Below, one piece after another: positions 25,417-34,900 of a stretch of DNA of 64,000 bases; within the stretch, counting starts at the first letter, position 1, and every line of letters begins with the position of its first letter. The DNA is taken from contig NZ_JABBPE010000001.1 of the NCBI RefSeq assembly GCF_012927455.1, forward strand, positions 56,001 to 120,000, given 5' to 3'. The translations under genes were made by a program, and so were the position numbers. The stretch comes from Polaromonas sp. GTDB taxonomy: Bacteria; Pseudomonadota; Gammaproteobacteria; Burkholderiales; Burkholderiaceae_C. The notes beneath the pieces are model-generated. The model was not told the origin of the DNA, did not search any database, and worked only from the letters and a program-made list of their open reading frames with translations.

Positions 25417-26448
25417 GTGAAAATTTTTATTTGTCAGCATGCATGCGGCATGCCCATGGCTGGGACAACCTCGTCAGCGGCGGGTTTTCGCGGGGAAATC
25501 ATGTTGCGCGCTTTACTAGCCGACATCACCCGTGCGGGGCAGAGTCAAGTCTCAGTTTTGCGCGATCCATCGCTCGGGTTCATCGATCAGCCGAATGGCA
25601 CATCTATCATTCCATGGCGACATCAAGACGCAATGGAAAAGGTTGATCAATGTATTCGGGAGGCTGACGCGATCTGGCCGCTGGCGCCGGAATCGAACGG
25701 GGTATTGGAATCGATCTCTAGAAGAGTACTACTGCACAACAAGGTGCTGCTTGGCTGTAGGCCAGCAGCGATTCATTTGACTGGCAGCAAATTCCGTACG
25801 TCCCGGGCTTTGAGGGCGGCGGGCATCGCCGCAGTGCCGACTTATCACGCGCACTCCCCCCTGCCGTCAGATACGCATGCCTGGGTAGTCAAGCCAGATG
25901 ACGGCGCAGGGTGTTCCGATACGCGCATTTTCTCGCCGCTCGAAGCGGCACGAAAATGGATTGCTGTACAAAAAAGCGGTGGCTACGTACTGCAACCGTA
26001 TATCTCGGGACGGCCTTGCAGTTTGTCAGTTCTGTGCGGCAATGGTGACTTAGTCTTGCTAGGTTGTAATGATCAGCGGGTCGCGGTGTCAGACAACCAG
26101 TTTCATGACATGGGTAGCACGGTCAACGGCATCGAGGACGACAGCGGTGAATTGGAGCGTCTGACCCGCCGTGTGATTTCTGCGCTTCCCGATATGTGGG
26201 GCTATGTCGGGATCGATTTCATTCGCACCGATCAGGGCCCAGTGGTGCTCGAGGTAAATCCCCGAATGACTCTTTCTCATGCTGGATTGCACGCCTCCAT
26301 CGGCGCCAATCCGGTCGAAATGTTGCTGGCCATGCTGCGCGATGGTCACTGGGGAGTGTCAAAGCACCAGATGAGCAGACGGCAGGTCAGCGTCGATGTC
26401 AACGCCTACCAATATCACGCTCAAGCCGCTAGCACCGTCGAGGGCTAG
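25417..26448 (+). CDS. ATP-grasp ligase of the methylotrophy type
   Basis: A 343-residue ATP-grasp enzyme. 'HAWVVKPDDGAGCSDTRIF' is the ATP-binding Lys/Gly loop, 'YVLQPYISGRPCSLSVL' the central strands, and 'DFIRTDQGPVVLEVNPRMT' the Mg-binding Glu/Asn motif. It resembles the PylC/MptN branch and ATP-grasp genes linked to tetrahydromethanopterin cofactor genes in methylotrophs. It would ligate a carboxylate to an amine; the substrate is unknown. The GTG at 25417 ('MKIFICQHACG') is preferred over an upstream GTG at 25378 because ATP-grasp proteins of this type begin with this strand. No other methanopterin gene is in the window. Confidence 0.75.
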   Translation: MKIFICQHACGMPMAGTTSSAAGFRGEIMLRALLADITRAGQSQVSVLRDPSLGFIDQPNGTSIIPWRHQDAMEKVDQCIREADAIWPLAPESNGVLESISRRVLLHNKVLLGCRPAAIHLTGSKFRTSRALRAAGIAAVPTYHAHSPLPSDTHAWVVKPDDGAGCSDTRIFSPLEAARKWIAVQKSGGYVLQPYISGRPCSLSVLCGNGDLVLLGCNDQRVAVSDNQFHDMGSTVNGIEDDSGELERLTRRVISALPDMWGYVGIDFIRTDQGPVVLEVNPRMTLSHAGLHASIGANPVEMLLAMLRDGHWGVSKHQMSRRQVSVDVNAYQYHAQAASTVEG

Positions 26449-26466
26449 CTTGTCAAGCAATGTCTG

Positions 26467-28446
26467 CTACTGATAATTTTCCCGCGAGGGAGTCTCAATG
26501 CCAAGCCGATGAAGTTTGCGATAAAGCGTATTGCGGCTGAGCTTAAGTTGCTTGGCGACCTTGCTCAAATTCCATCCCGCCATTTTTAATTCCTGAATGA
26601 GCGCATCACGCTCGGCTGATTCGAGTGGATTGCGCAAAGCGTTAGGTGCTGGAGGCGGTATCAGGGCCCCGGCAACATTCTTGCTACCAAAAAAATTCGC
26701 TGGTAGGCACTCGCGCGTCAAAATATCACTATTTCGCAATACCACCATGGTGCGCAGCACATTGCGTAACTGCCGAATATTGCCCGGCCAGCGGTGTTGT
26801 TCCAGTGCTGCCATCAAATCATCATCGATCGTGACGCAGGCGTCTGCCGGCAATTCCTGTGTCAGCAGGAACTGGATCAGGGCTCTGCGATCAGCGCGTT
26901 CGCGCAGCGGTGGCAGAGTCAAAGTCAGCCCCTGAATTCGGTAGTACAGGTCTTCGCGAAACTCATTCTTGGCAATCTTTTCAGGCAAGTCGCAATGCGT
27001 GGCACTGATAAGCCGGATATCAAGTCTGATCGGGGTTTCGCTTCCGAGCGGGGCAACCTCCCGTTCCTCCAGTACGCGTAGAAGCCGTGCTTGCAAGGCA
27101 ATTGGCATATCGCCTATTTCGTCGAGAAACAGTGTGCCGCCATTGGCCTGGATTATCTTGCCCCTCTGCCCCTCCTTGCTGGCCCCTGTAAATGCGCCGG
27201 ATTTATAGCCGAACAATTCGCTCTCGATCAGCGACTCCGGGATCGAGGCGCAATTGATTGCCACGTAGGGCTGATGAGCTCGATTACTAGACAAGTGCAC
27301 TGCTTTGGCGAACAATTCCTTTCCTGTCCCGGTCTCGCCGTAAATCAAAATCGGCACATCACGTTCTGCAATACGCAAGGCCGTTTCAATATTGCGCGTC
27401 ATCACTGGATCATGACCAAACTGCAATTGTTCTAGCGGCGTGCGTGCGCTCCTCTCAGAATTCCCACTCGCCGCGGACGCGACCACAGCACCAATCGCCG
27501 GCGGTACTGACTTGTTGCCTAGCGGTGCCGCAAGCGCCAGCGCAAAGAAGCGCCGTCCATGTCGCGCATCGAACACCATCACGGGCGTTTGCGCATGCTT
27601 TTGGCACTCCCGAAGCAGGGACTCGAACCTCATGTTGAAGAAATCATCGAGCGGTTGACCGATGATGCCGTCACGTCCGACCCCGAGTTGCACCAGCGCG
27701 TTTCGGCTGGCGGCAAGCACCCGACCATTGCCATCGATTGCGAGGATGCCCTTGCTGAGCGTACTAACAAATTCGGGACGGGTATGAAAAACAAACAGCC
27801 GGCGGTCACGATATTCATTGACGAAAATCTGGTTTTCTATTTCTTGCACAGACATATTGACCAAGTCGAGCACATGAATTGGCGCCCTGTGGGACTCACC
27901 CGATGCATCGAGCACGGCCAGTGTCTTGCCGCGCCAATCAAGAATAGGAGCTGCCGCACAGGTCAGCCCTGTGTTGCGGAAGAGGTAGTGATCCCCCTGA
28001 TGGATCATCATCGGTCGTTGCTCCCGCAAGCATGTGCCCATTCCGTTGGTACCTTGAAAGCGTTCGGACCAAACCGCACCGGGCAGTAAACCGGATTTTG
28101 ATGCCGCGTGGGTAAAGCCCGGATCGCCAAAATAATTCAGCAGCACGCCTTCACAATCAGTCAGCATGATGGCGTATCCAGCGCGGGCGATTTGCTGGTA
28201 TAGCGTGGCCATCTCGCACTTTGCAGCACGCAGCACGGATGACAATTGTTGTTGGCGCGAAAGCAACTCCTGACGCTCCACAACATACAACTCGCCAGGC
28301 AACGTGGGATCAAGCTTGAATTCGTTAGAGCAGCGTATCCAGGAATCCGTAACGTAGCCCGGCACTTGCAAGCTGGCAGACCTGGCAGCGGGCATGCAAT
28401 GAACAACTTCACGAATCCGGGTGCAATGACTTTGCACACTTAGCAT
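26467..28446 (-). CDS. sigma-54-dependent activator, AcoR/Fis type
   Basis: A 659-residue enhancer-binding protein. The N-terminal GAF-like sensor (about 60-220; 'GTNGMGTCLREQRPMMIHQG') and a PAS-like part (about 225-310) are followed by an AAA+ domain with Walker A 'GETGTGKE', the sigma-54-contacting loop 'SGAFTGASKEGQRG' and Walker B 'GGTLFLDEIGDMP'. A C-terminal Fis-type helix-turn-helix ends the protein ('NLSKVAKQLKLSRNTLYRKL'). The architecture is that of AcoR and other alcohol/aldehyde-responsive activators. It converges on the ATP-grasp gene and is the obvious candidate to act at the -24/-12 promoters before xoxF and the GlxA-type gene. Confidence 0.9.
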   Translation of the reverse strand: MLSVQSHCTRIREVVHCMPAARSASLQVPGYVTDSWIRCSNEFKLDPTLPGELYVVERQELLSRQQQLSSVLRAAKCEMATLYQQIARAGYAIMLTDCEGVLLNYFGDPGFTHAASKSGLLPGAVWSERFQGTNGMGTCLREQRPMMIHQGDHYLFRNTGLTCAAAPILDWRGKTLAVLDASGESHRAPIHVLDLVNMSVQEIENQIFVNEYRDRRLFVFHTRPEFVSTLSKGILAIDGNGRVLAASRNALVQLGVGRDGIIGQPLDDFFNMRFESLLRECQKHAQTPVMVFDARHGRRFFALALAAPLGNKSVPPAIGAVVASAASGNSERSARTPLEQLQFGHDPVMTRNIETALRIAERDVPILIYGETGTGKELFAKAVHLSSNRAHQPYVAINCASIPESLIESELFGYKSGAFTGASKEGQRGKIIQANGGTLFLDEIGDMPIALQARLLRVLEEREVAPLGSETPIRLDIRLISATHCDLPEKIAKNEFREDLYYRIQGLTLTLPPLRERADRRALIQFLLTQELPADACVTIDDDLMAALEQHRWPGNIRQLRNVLRTMVVLRNSDILTRECLPANFFGSKNVAGALIPPPAPNALRNPLESAERDALIQELKMAGWNLSKVAKQLKLSRNTLYRKLHRLGIETPSRENYQ

Positions 28447-28982
28447 GGTGTCTCCTTACTTTTTGTATTAAGGCAATTGCAACCTTTGTATTGCCCAGTT
28501 AGGAACTTAGTTCTGGCGGCTCATATTCGCGCTGCCACACGGGGTTTTTTATCTTTCAAGTGGGAAGGATCATCGCAGCTTAAGTTATTCGTTGTCATCG
28601 CGCAATTCGTGGTGACCGCAAGGTGTGCTGATCAAGCAGCACGCTTGACACAACTGTCTCGGATCCGGTGCAAAGCATTACGTGGCGCCGACAAGCGACT
28701 CACGAGGCTGATTCGCTCAACAGATTGCCAAGTTGTTTTCTTTCAGTGCGCGGCGATGCTTTCAATCGCCAATGCAAATCACGGGCATGGAACTCGGAAA
28801 ATATTGTTACTTTATTTACAAGGCGGCCTAACTCTTCAGTCGTTCGCAAGGTTCGCTACCGAACTATCCGCATCGTCTTAGTGTGGAATGAGAACGCCAC
28901 ACCTTCGATGGAGGCAATGTCGGACAGCAAGTGCAGCAATGCCACGCATTGCCATGGCGAGCCCAAGCGCAAGAACAACTGG
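28447..28982. other. intergenic region between divergent regulators
   Basis: About 540 bp between the activator and GlxA-type genes, AT-rich against the flanks, with no convincing coding frame. The end abutting 29034 holds the -24/-12 element listed separately. A small palindrome TGTC-G-GACA lies at 28918-28926. Nothing else is recognised. Confidence 0.5.
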
Positions 28983-28998
28983 TGGCAGGGTACTTGCA
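28983..28998 (+). promoter_or_regulatory. sigma-54 (-24/-12) promoter before the GlxA-type gene
   Basis: TGGCAGGGTACTTGCA matches the RpoN consensus with one change (C to G at the sixth base) and correct GG/GC spacing. It ends 35 bp before the ATG at 29034, so the leader would be about 25 nt. Confidence 0.75.
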
Positions 28999-29033
28999 TT
29001 ACTTGACAACCTTACTGTCTCTGGAATTTCCGC

Positions 29034-30040
29034 ATGAACAACGCCGCACAAACTGCCAACTTACTCAACATTGATATTGTTGTCTATCCAGGCTTTAAGG
29101 CACTGGAGGCCATCGGGCCATTGAAGGTATTTGATTGCGCCAATTCCTGTCTGAAGCAACGCCAACTGCATGGTGGCTATCAGGTCAGTATTGCCTCAAC
29201 CAAAATTGGCCTGGTGCCTTCCGACACGATCATGTCGCTGCAAGCCACCAAAAAACTCGACGCCCTCTCAATACCTGACCTTGCGATTATTGTGGGGGCC
29301 GACGAGATCGAAACCGCCTTAGCCAATTGCCCCGAAATCGTCCTGTGGGTGACTACTGTCGCAGACAGGATCAAAAGGCTGCTGGCCCTGTACAACGGTG
29401 TTTTTTTTTGGCGGAAAGTGGCGCATTGAATGGCAAACGTGTCACGACCCATTGGAGCGCAGCGGATCGATTGCAGGCCCGCTATCCGGCGATAACCGTC
29501 GATGCCGACTCGATCTTCATTCGCGACGGCAATATCTGGACATCGGCTGGCGTCACGGCCGGGATTGATCTGGCCTTGGCCATGGTGGAAGACGATTTTG
29601 GGCGAGAAGTCGCGCTGGAAGTGGCACGCGATTTGGTAGTCCATTCAAAACGGCCCGGCGGCCAGTCCCAACTAAGCCTTCATCTGGCGAGCCAAATGAC
29701 GCATCACCCTAAAATACGGGAGCTTCAAAACTGGATTCTTTCTCACGTGGCGGAAAATTTGAGCGTACCGATGCTGGCGGCCAAAGTAGCCATGAGCGAC
29801 CGTAACTTTGCCCGGGTATTTCAGCGTGAAACATCAGCCAGTCCAGCCAATTTTATTGAGATGGCTCGATTTGAATTGGCCAGGCACCTGGTAGAAAGCA
29901 ACAGTTCTTCACTCAAACTGATTGCCTGCAAGACTGGTTTCGGAACCGAAGAAAAAATGCGCCGGGTCTTTCAAAAGCGTCTGGGTGTCACACCCCGCGC
30001 CTACAGCGAACGTGCCTCTACTGACCTGCGAGCAGGATAG
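29034..30040 (+). pseudogene. GlxA-family (DJ-1/PfpI-AraC) regulator, frameshifted
   Basis: Two overlapping frames together make one regulator of about 335 residues. The first (29034-29429) has the DJ-1/PfpI-like sensor ('NIDIVVYPGFKALEAIGPLK'). The second (to 30040) has the rest of it ('FLAESGALNGKRVTTHW', 'AGVTAGIDLALAMVEDDFG') and an AraC-type DNA-binding end ('SDRNFARVFQRETSASPANF'). They are split at a run of nine T (29401-29409). Ten T would restore 'NGVFFLAESG', the expected family sequence. It may be a real inactivating or phase-variable slip, or a sequencing error. The gene has its own sigma-54-type promoter within the methanol island. Confidence 0.8.
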
Positions 30041-30147
30041 CCATCGAGATAGGGATGCGGGGGCAAGATCACCACTGTCTGCGCGAGTCGCAAGCCCAAT
30101 CAAGGTGCCGCCTTCGCCCAAGGCGACTCGGCCGGCACATCGCATGA

Positions 30148-30723
30148 TTATTTCAGCACGTCGGCGGCCTTTGCGGTATGCGTTGCAATCGCATCCATCA
30201 GTACGGGCGACAGGCAATCGTAGGGCGGCAGCCCCAATTCAACCAACCTCGCCCTGACGGCGCCCATGTTCTGAGGATCGGCACCCGATTCAATGATGGA
30301 CGACACAAACGCTGCGAATCCTGGGGGCGCCCAACCTTTGGCGTTCGAACGCTCGGTGTGAATAAAGTCGAGCCCGAAGAACGGATGAGTAGTATTTTCT
30401 ATACGACCATACATGTGAACGCCGCATTCTTTGCAAGCATGGCGCTGAATGGTTGCCTTGGAATCCACGACTTGAAGCTTGTCGGCATTCGCAGTCACAG
30501 CGACGTTGTCACGCGAGACGACGGCAACCTGCGAAAACAGCGCGCCCGACGGTTTCCAGCACCTGGAGCAGCCGCAGACGTGGTTATGCGCGCACTGCCC
30601 TTTAATTTCCACGGTCACCTTGTTGGTTCCGCAGGCGCATGACAGGGTTCCGCCAGCAAAGCCCTCTACCGCTGGCTCGATTCTCTCATCGACTTGCGGA
30701 TGAATTTTTACAGCACTACCCAT
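30148..30723 (-). CDS. gfa: glutathione-dependent formaldehyde-activating enzyme
   Basis: A 191-residue Gfa-type protein. The zinc/glutathione site cysteines are in 'LSCACGT' (Cys29, Cys31), '[16 protein letters not shown]' (Cys50, Cys52, Cys55) and '[13 protein letters not shown]'. It promotes formation of S-hydroxymethylglutathione from formaldehyde and glutathione, the entry to glutathione-linked formaldehyde oxidation. It sits at the right end of the xox island, where it would handle formaldehyde from methanol. The next enzymes, FrmA and FghA, are not in the window. Confidence 0.9.
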   Translation of the reverse strand: MGSAVKIHPQVDERIEPAVEGFAGGTLSCACGTNKVTVEIKGQCAHNHVCGCSRCWKPSGALFSQVAVVSRDNVAVTANADKLQVVDSKATIQRHACKECGVHMYGRIENTTHPFFGLDFIHTERSNAKGWAPPGFAAFVSSIIESGADPQNMGAVRARLVELGLPPYDCLSPVLMDAIATHTAKAADVLK

Positions 30724-31151
30724 GATGTTCTCTCCTTTTTTTAAATTTCACGTGATTGCCGGCGAAACGGGTGAGCAAGAATTAATTTTCCATCCGTCGG
30801 CCGAGTTCCGGCCTTAGGCAAAGCCACACACTGATCATCAGAATTCAGCAAGTAACAAGCCTGGTGAAATTATGGCTGGGACAAGGAAAAAGGATGGTTT
30901 TGCCAACGCGATTGGCAGAAAATCACGCCTGATCGTCCAAATTTGCGGGGAGATACGTAACAAGCAAATAGAAGATTCATCGGCCCCGGTGAGACTGAGC
31001 CGCTTGGGGAAACACAAGCACTTCAGTGCCGGCCGACTTAAACCGAATCGCTGTTGCAGTAGCAGGCAGGTCAAAGCGACTACAGCGCCGTGACCTGGCA
31101 GAAAAGTGTGCGAGCCGGCTTTGAGACTCAGCCTGGGCAGCAGTTACCGCG
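30724..31151. other. intergenic region at right end of xox island
   Basis: About 430 bp between gfa and the HTH-receiver gene. Short open frames exist on both strands but none has family resemblance or a good ribosome site. Base composition shifts back towards the GC-rich background here. No integrase, tRNA or direct repeat is seen. Confidence 0.45.
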
Positions 31152-31796
31152 TCAACGCCGCCATTGGCGGTTGGCAGTGACCAATGCGGCCAGGTAGCCA
31201 TGCAGCCAATCAAAATTGACTGGTTTGGCAAGCAGGCTGGCGTGTAGTGGCAAGCCACCCCGCGCGGCGATGGCCTCGGCTGGCAGGCCACTGATCACGA
31301 TGATGGGCATCTCAGCCAACTGTGGATTGCGCTTGAGCGCTTTCAACATTTCGATGCCGTCCACGCCGGGCATGGCCAAATCCGTAATCAACAAATCGGG
31401 CCGCATGCTGGCAATGTCCATCAAAGCCTCCAGAGCAGACGGCACCATGGTGCAATCCACCGGCATATCCCAATCCTCAAACTGGCAGCGGTACAACTCG
31501 CGCGTGTTCTCATCGTCTTCCACCATCAGCACGCGCAAACGATGCTTGGGATCGGTATCGGCCCGCGCAAGTTGCGGGCTGTGCTTGGCCAGATAGGCAT
31601 TGATGGATTGAAGGGCGATCCGCCGGTGGCCGCCCAATGTTTTCCAGGCGTCTATCTCTCCCTTTTCCACCAGCGATTGCACGGTAGCGACTGAAAGCCT
31701 TAAGAGCTTGGCCGCATAACTCGTGCCGCAATAGTCTTCGCTGGAAAAGTCTGCGGCGGTGATGGCTGCTTCGAAGGATTTGGGCTCACGCTTCAT
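31152..31796 (-). CDS. response regulator with N-terminal excisionase-type HTH
   Basis: A 214-residue protein in unusual order. An excisionase/MerR-like helix-turn-helix comes first (about 20-65; 'GTSYAAKLLRLSVATVQSLV', 'WKTLGGHRRIALQSINAYL'). A receiver domain follows (about 85-210; 'VLMVEDDENTREL', phospho-acceptor Asp in 'LLITDLAMPGVDG', Lys in 'LAKPVNFDW'). Phosphorylation by the large kinase upstream would switch DNA binding. ATG 31796 is preferred; a TTG at 31808 is also in frame. Confidence 0.85.
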   Translation of the reverse strand: MKREPKSFEAAITAADFSSEDYCGTSYAAKLLRLSVATVQSLVEKGEIDAWKTLGGHRRIALQSINAYLAKHSPQLARADTDPKHRLRVLMVEDDENTRELYRCQFEDWDMPVDCTMVPSALEALMDIASMRPDLLITDLAMPGVDGIEMLKALKRNPQLAEMPIIVISGLPAEAIAARGGLPLHASLLAKPVNFDWLHGYLAALVTANRQWRR

Positions 31797-31928
31797 GGAT
31801 GCTCTCAAAATGTAATAGATGTTTCACTTACAGTATTTTAATCATTTTTACCGATTTATGGAATGCATTACCGCAAGGATAACCAAACAAAGACCGCCGC
31901 GGTCCCTGACAGCAAGCGCTTGCTGTTT

Positions 31929-34900
31929 TCATGCAACGGTAGCCGCTTTTGGCAGCGTGAAGAAAAAAGTAGCGCCGCAGCCGGGCGCCGAGTCGGCCCA
32001 TAGCCGGCCGCCGTGACGCCCGATCACACGGTTGGCGGTCGCCAGCCCAATGCCCGTGCCAGGAAACTCCGAGACCAGATGGAGCCTTTGAAATGGGTTG
32101 AACAGTTTGTCGGCGTAGGCCATGTCGAATCCGGCACCGTTGTCCCGTACAAAAAACTCCGGCAATCCTGCTGCGTCGAGTTGTTGCCCGACATTGATTT
32201 CGGCTTGGGCTTCGTGTGAACTGAATTTCCAGGCATTGGCCAACAGGTTTTCCATCACTGCCCTGACGAGGCGCCCATCCCCGCTGGCCTGCAGGCCGCT
32301 TTCAATGTGCACCTGCACCTGGCGCTCCGGATGACGCAGTTGCAAGTCGTCCAAAATGCCGCGCGCCAGCGCCGACAGATCCACCGGCTCGCTGTGCAAC
32401 TGCATGCGCGATACCTGCGCGAGCGACAACAAACCTTCGATCAGTTGCCCCATCTGCGCCACGCCCGCCTGAATGCGTGACAGGTAATGCGCTACTTTCT
32501 CGCCCGCTTGGCCCGCCAGCTGCTTGCCCAGCAAGCGGCTGAAGCCGTCGATGGTGTTCAGTGGCGACCGCAGATCATGCGATACCGAATACGAAAAGGC
32601 TTCGAGCTCCTGATTGGACAAGCGCAGCGCTGCTTCAATGGCCTTGATCTCGGTGATGTCCGCGTCGATCCCGACCCAGAAGGCCACCTCACCCTGCTCG
32701 TCCAGCACCGGTGACGCGCGGTAAGCCATGGTGTGGTAGCTGCCCTGCTTGTCCCGGACGCGCCGGACGCCCGTGAACTCGGACTGGCCCGAACGGGCCG
32801 TTTCCCAGTTGGTCCGGATGTCCGGCAGGTCTTCCGGGTGTATGACGGAAAACCATTGCGCGCCGGTCCAGTCCTCCGGCTTGCCGCCCACCAGTTCACA
32901 CCAGGCACGGTTGCAATAGGTCGCGCTCCCGCTCGGATCGGCGGTCCAGACCACCTGCGGCGCCTGCTCGGCCAGCGCCCGGAACAAGGCCTCCTGGCGC
33001 GCCAGCGCGATGGTGCGCTCAGCTACTTTTTGTTCCAGGCCGGCATTGAGCAGATTGACCTCTTCCAGCAGCTGCGAGTTTTCAATCGCGATGGACGCCA
33101 GCTGGGCCAGCTCCGTGGCAACATATTCATCCTGCAGCGTGAACTCTCCTTCGTACTTGTCGGACAGCTGGAGCAGCCCGATGTTTTTGCCGTCGCGCCC
33201 TGTTAGCGGTATCCCCAGCCAGCCGCGTAGCATCGGGTGCTTGTCGGCATGGTTGCCAAAGCCGCGCCAGCGCGGGTGCGCCTCCAGCTCGGCTTGCGTC
33301 AAGCGCATGGGCCGGTTGCTCTCGCAAACCAGGGTAGTAATGCCGGCGCCATTCATCGGGCCTGTCAAGTCACGGTATTTCGCGTATTTTTCGGACAGCG
33401 AGAGCGCAGTGATGGCCTGCGCCCAGTTGCTGCCATGGGTGAAGCTCACCACGGCCTGGTGTGTGCCTATCACGCCGCGCGCCTGGTCGGCCACCTCTTG
33501 CATGGTTCCCTGCAGTGTGTGATGCCAGGTGATGGCCTGAGTCGCGTCGGCGGCGCGTTGCAGCGTGAACAGGTAATCCTGCACCTCCTTTTCGGCCCTG
33601 ACCTGGGCGCTTACATCCAGCGCCACCATAAAGCGCGCGGCGCTGCCCTGATACTGAACAGGCTTTGAGACCACGCTCACGGGAAAGAGCGAACCGTCTT
33701 TGCGACTGTGCTGCGCGACCACGTTTTTCTCAAGCTCCGTGACGCGAGAGACTTGACGAAAGTATTCATCCTCTGAATCGGGAATCACATCGGGAAGCTT
33801 TAGCGCCATGAACTCTTCGGTCGAGTAACCATAGCTTTGTACAGCAGCAGCATTCACTGTCAAAAACCTCCCGGTGACGTTGTCAAATACCCACATGGGC
33901 ACCGGAGCGTCCTCGAACAGTGCCGCATAGCGGTGCTCGCTGTCACGCAGGGCCTGCTCGGCCAGCTTGCGCTGGGTGATGTTGCGCTCAACCGAAACCC
34001 ACTCGGTCACCCCCCCAGCTGAGTCAAAAAGGGGAACCAAATTGGTTTCGACCCAGATCTGCTCTCCGCTCTTGGTGTAGTGGATCAACTCGGCCCGCAC
34101 GGGCTTACCGCTCCTGATCGAAGCGATGATCCGGGTCAACCCGGCCCCTTCGGTTTTGGGACCGTGCAACAGAGCTGTTGACTGGCCTACAGCCTCTTCT
34201 AGGCTGTAGCCCATCTGGCGCGTGAAAGCATCGTTGACAAAAAGAATGCAAGTCCTGCGTTCATCGGGGTAGACCTTGAGGACCATCACCATGTCGTTCA
34301 GGCGGGAAATACAGGTTTCCATCAGCCGTAAATGCGCCTGCACCTCATGCTGGGCGGTGATGTCCTGCAGCGCCCCAACAAGCCGCACCACCTTGCCGTC
34401 CTGCTGCATGGCGCGGCCCTGCGTACGCACCCAGATGCGCCGCCCCTTGGCGGTCAGCAGTGGCAGCTCCATATCCCAGGGGCTGGCTTCTTGCCACGCG
34501 GCCTGGAGTGCGGCGCGCATCACCGGTTGCGCTTCGGGCGCGTAGAAACCGACTGCGTCCTCAAGACCGACACCCGTTGAGGGCTCCAGCTCATGAACGC
34601 GGTAACACGCTTCAGACCAGTAAGTGTCCAGGGTCTCCGCCAGCACTTCCCAGCCACCCACTTGTGCCAGTTCGCCAGTGCGGTTCAGCATTTCGGTGCT
34701 GCGGGCAATCACCAGCTCCGTCCGTTTGCGATCCGTGATGTCCTGGATCACGCCCGTGCGGCGGCTCGTGTGCTCGTCTTCACTGGCGACCTGGGTGCGA
34801 CCGACCACATGCATCCAGCGCACCTCACCGGCGGACGTGACAATGCGAAGCTCCATGTCCGCCGGCCCACCGTCCTGCAGGGCGGCTTCGGGACAGGCTT

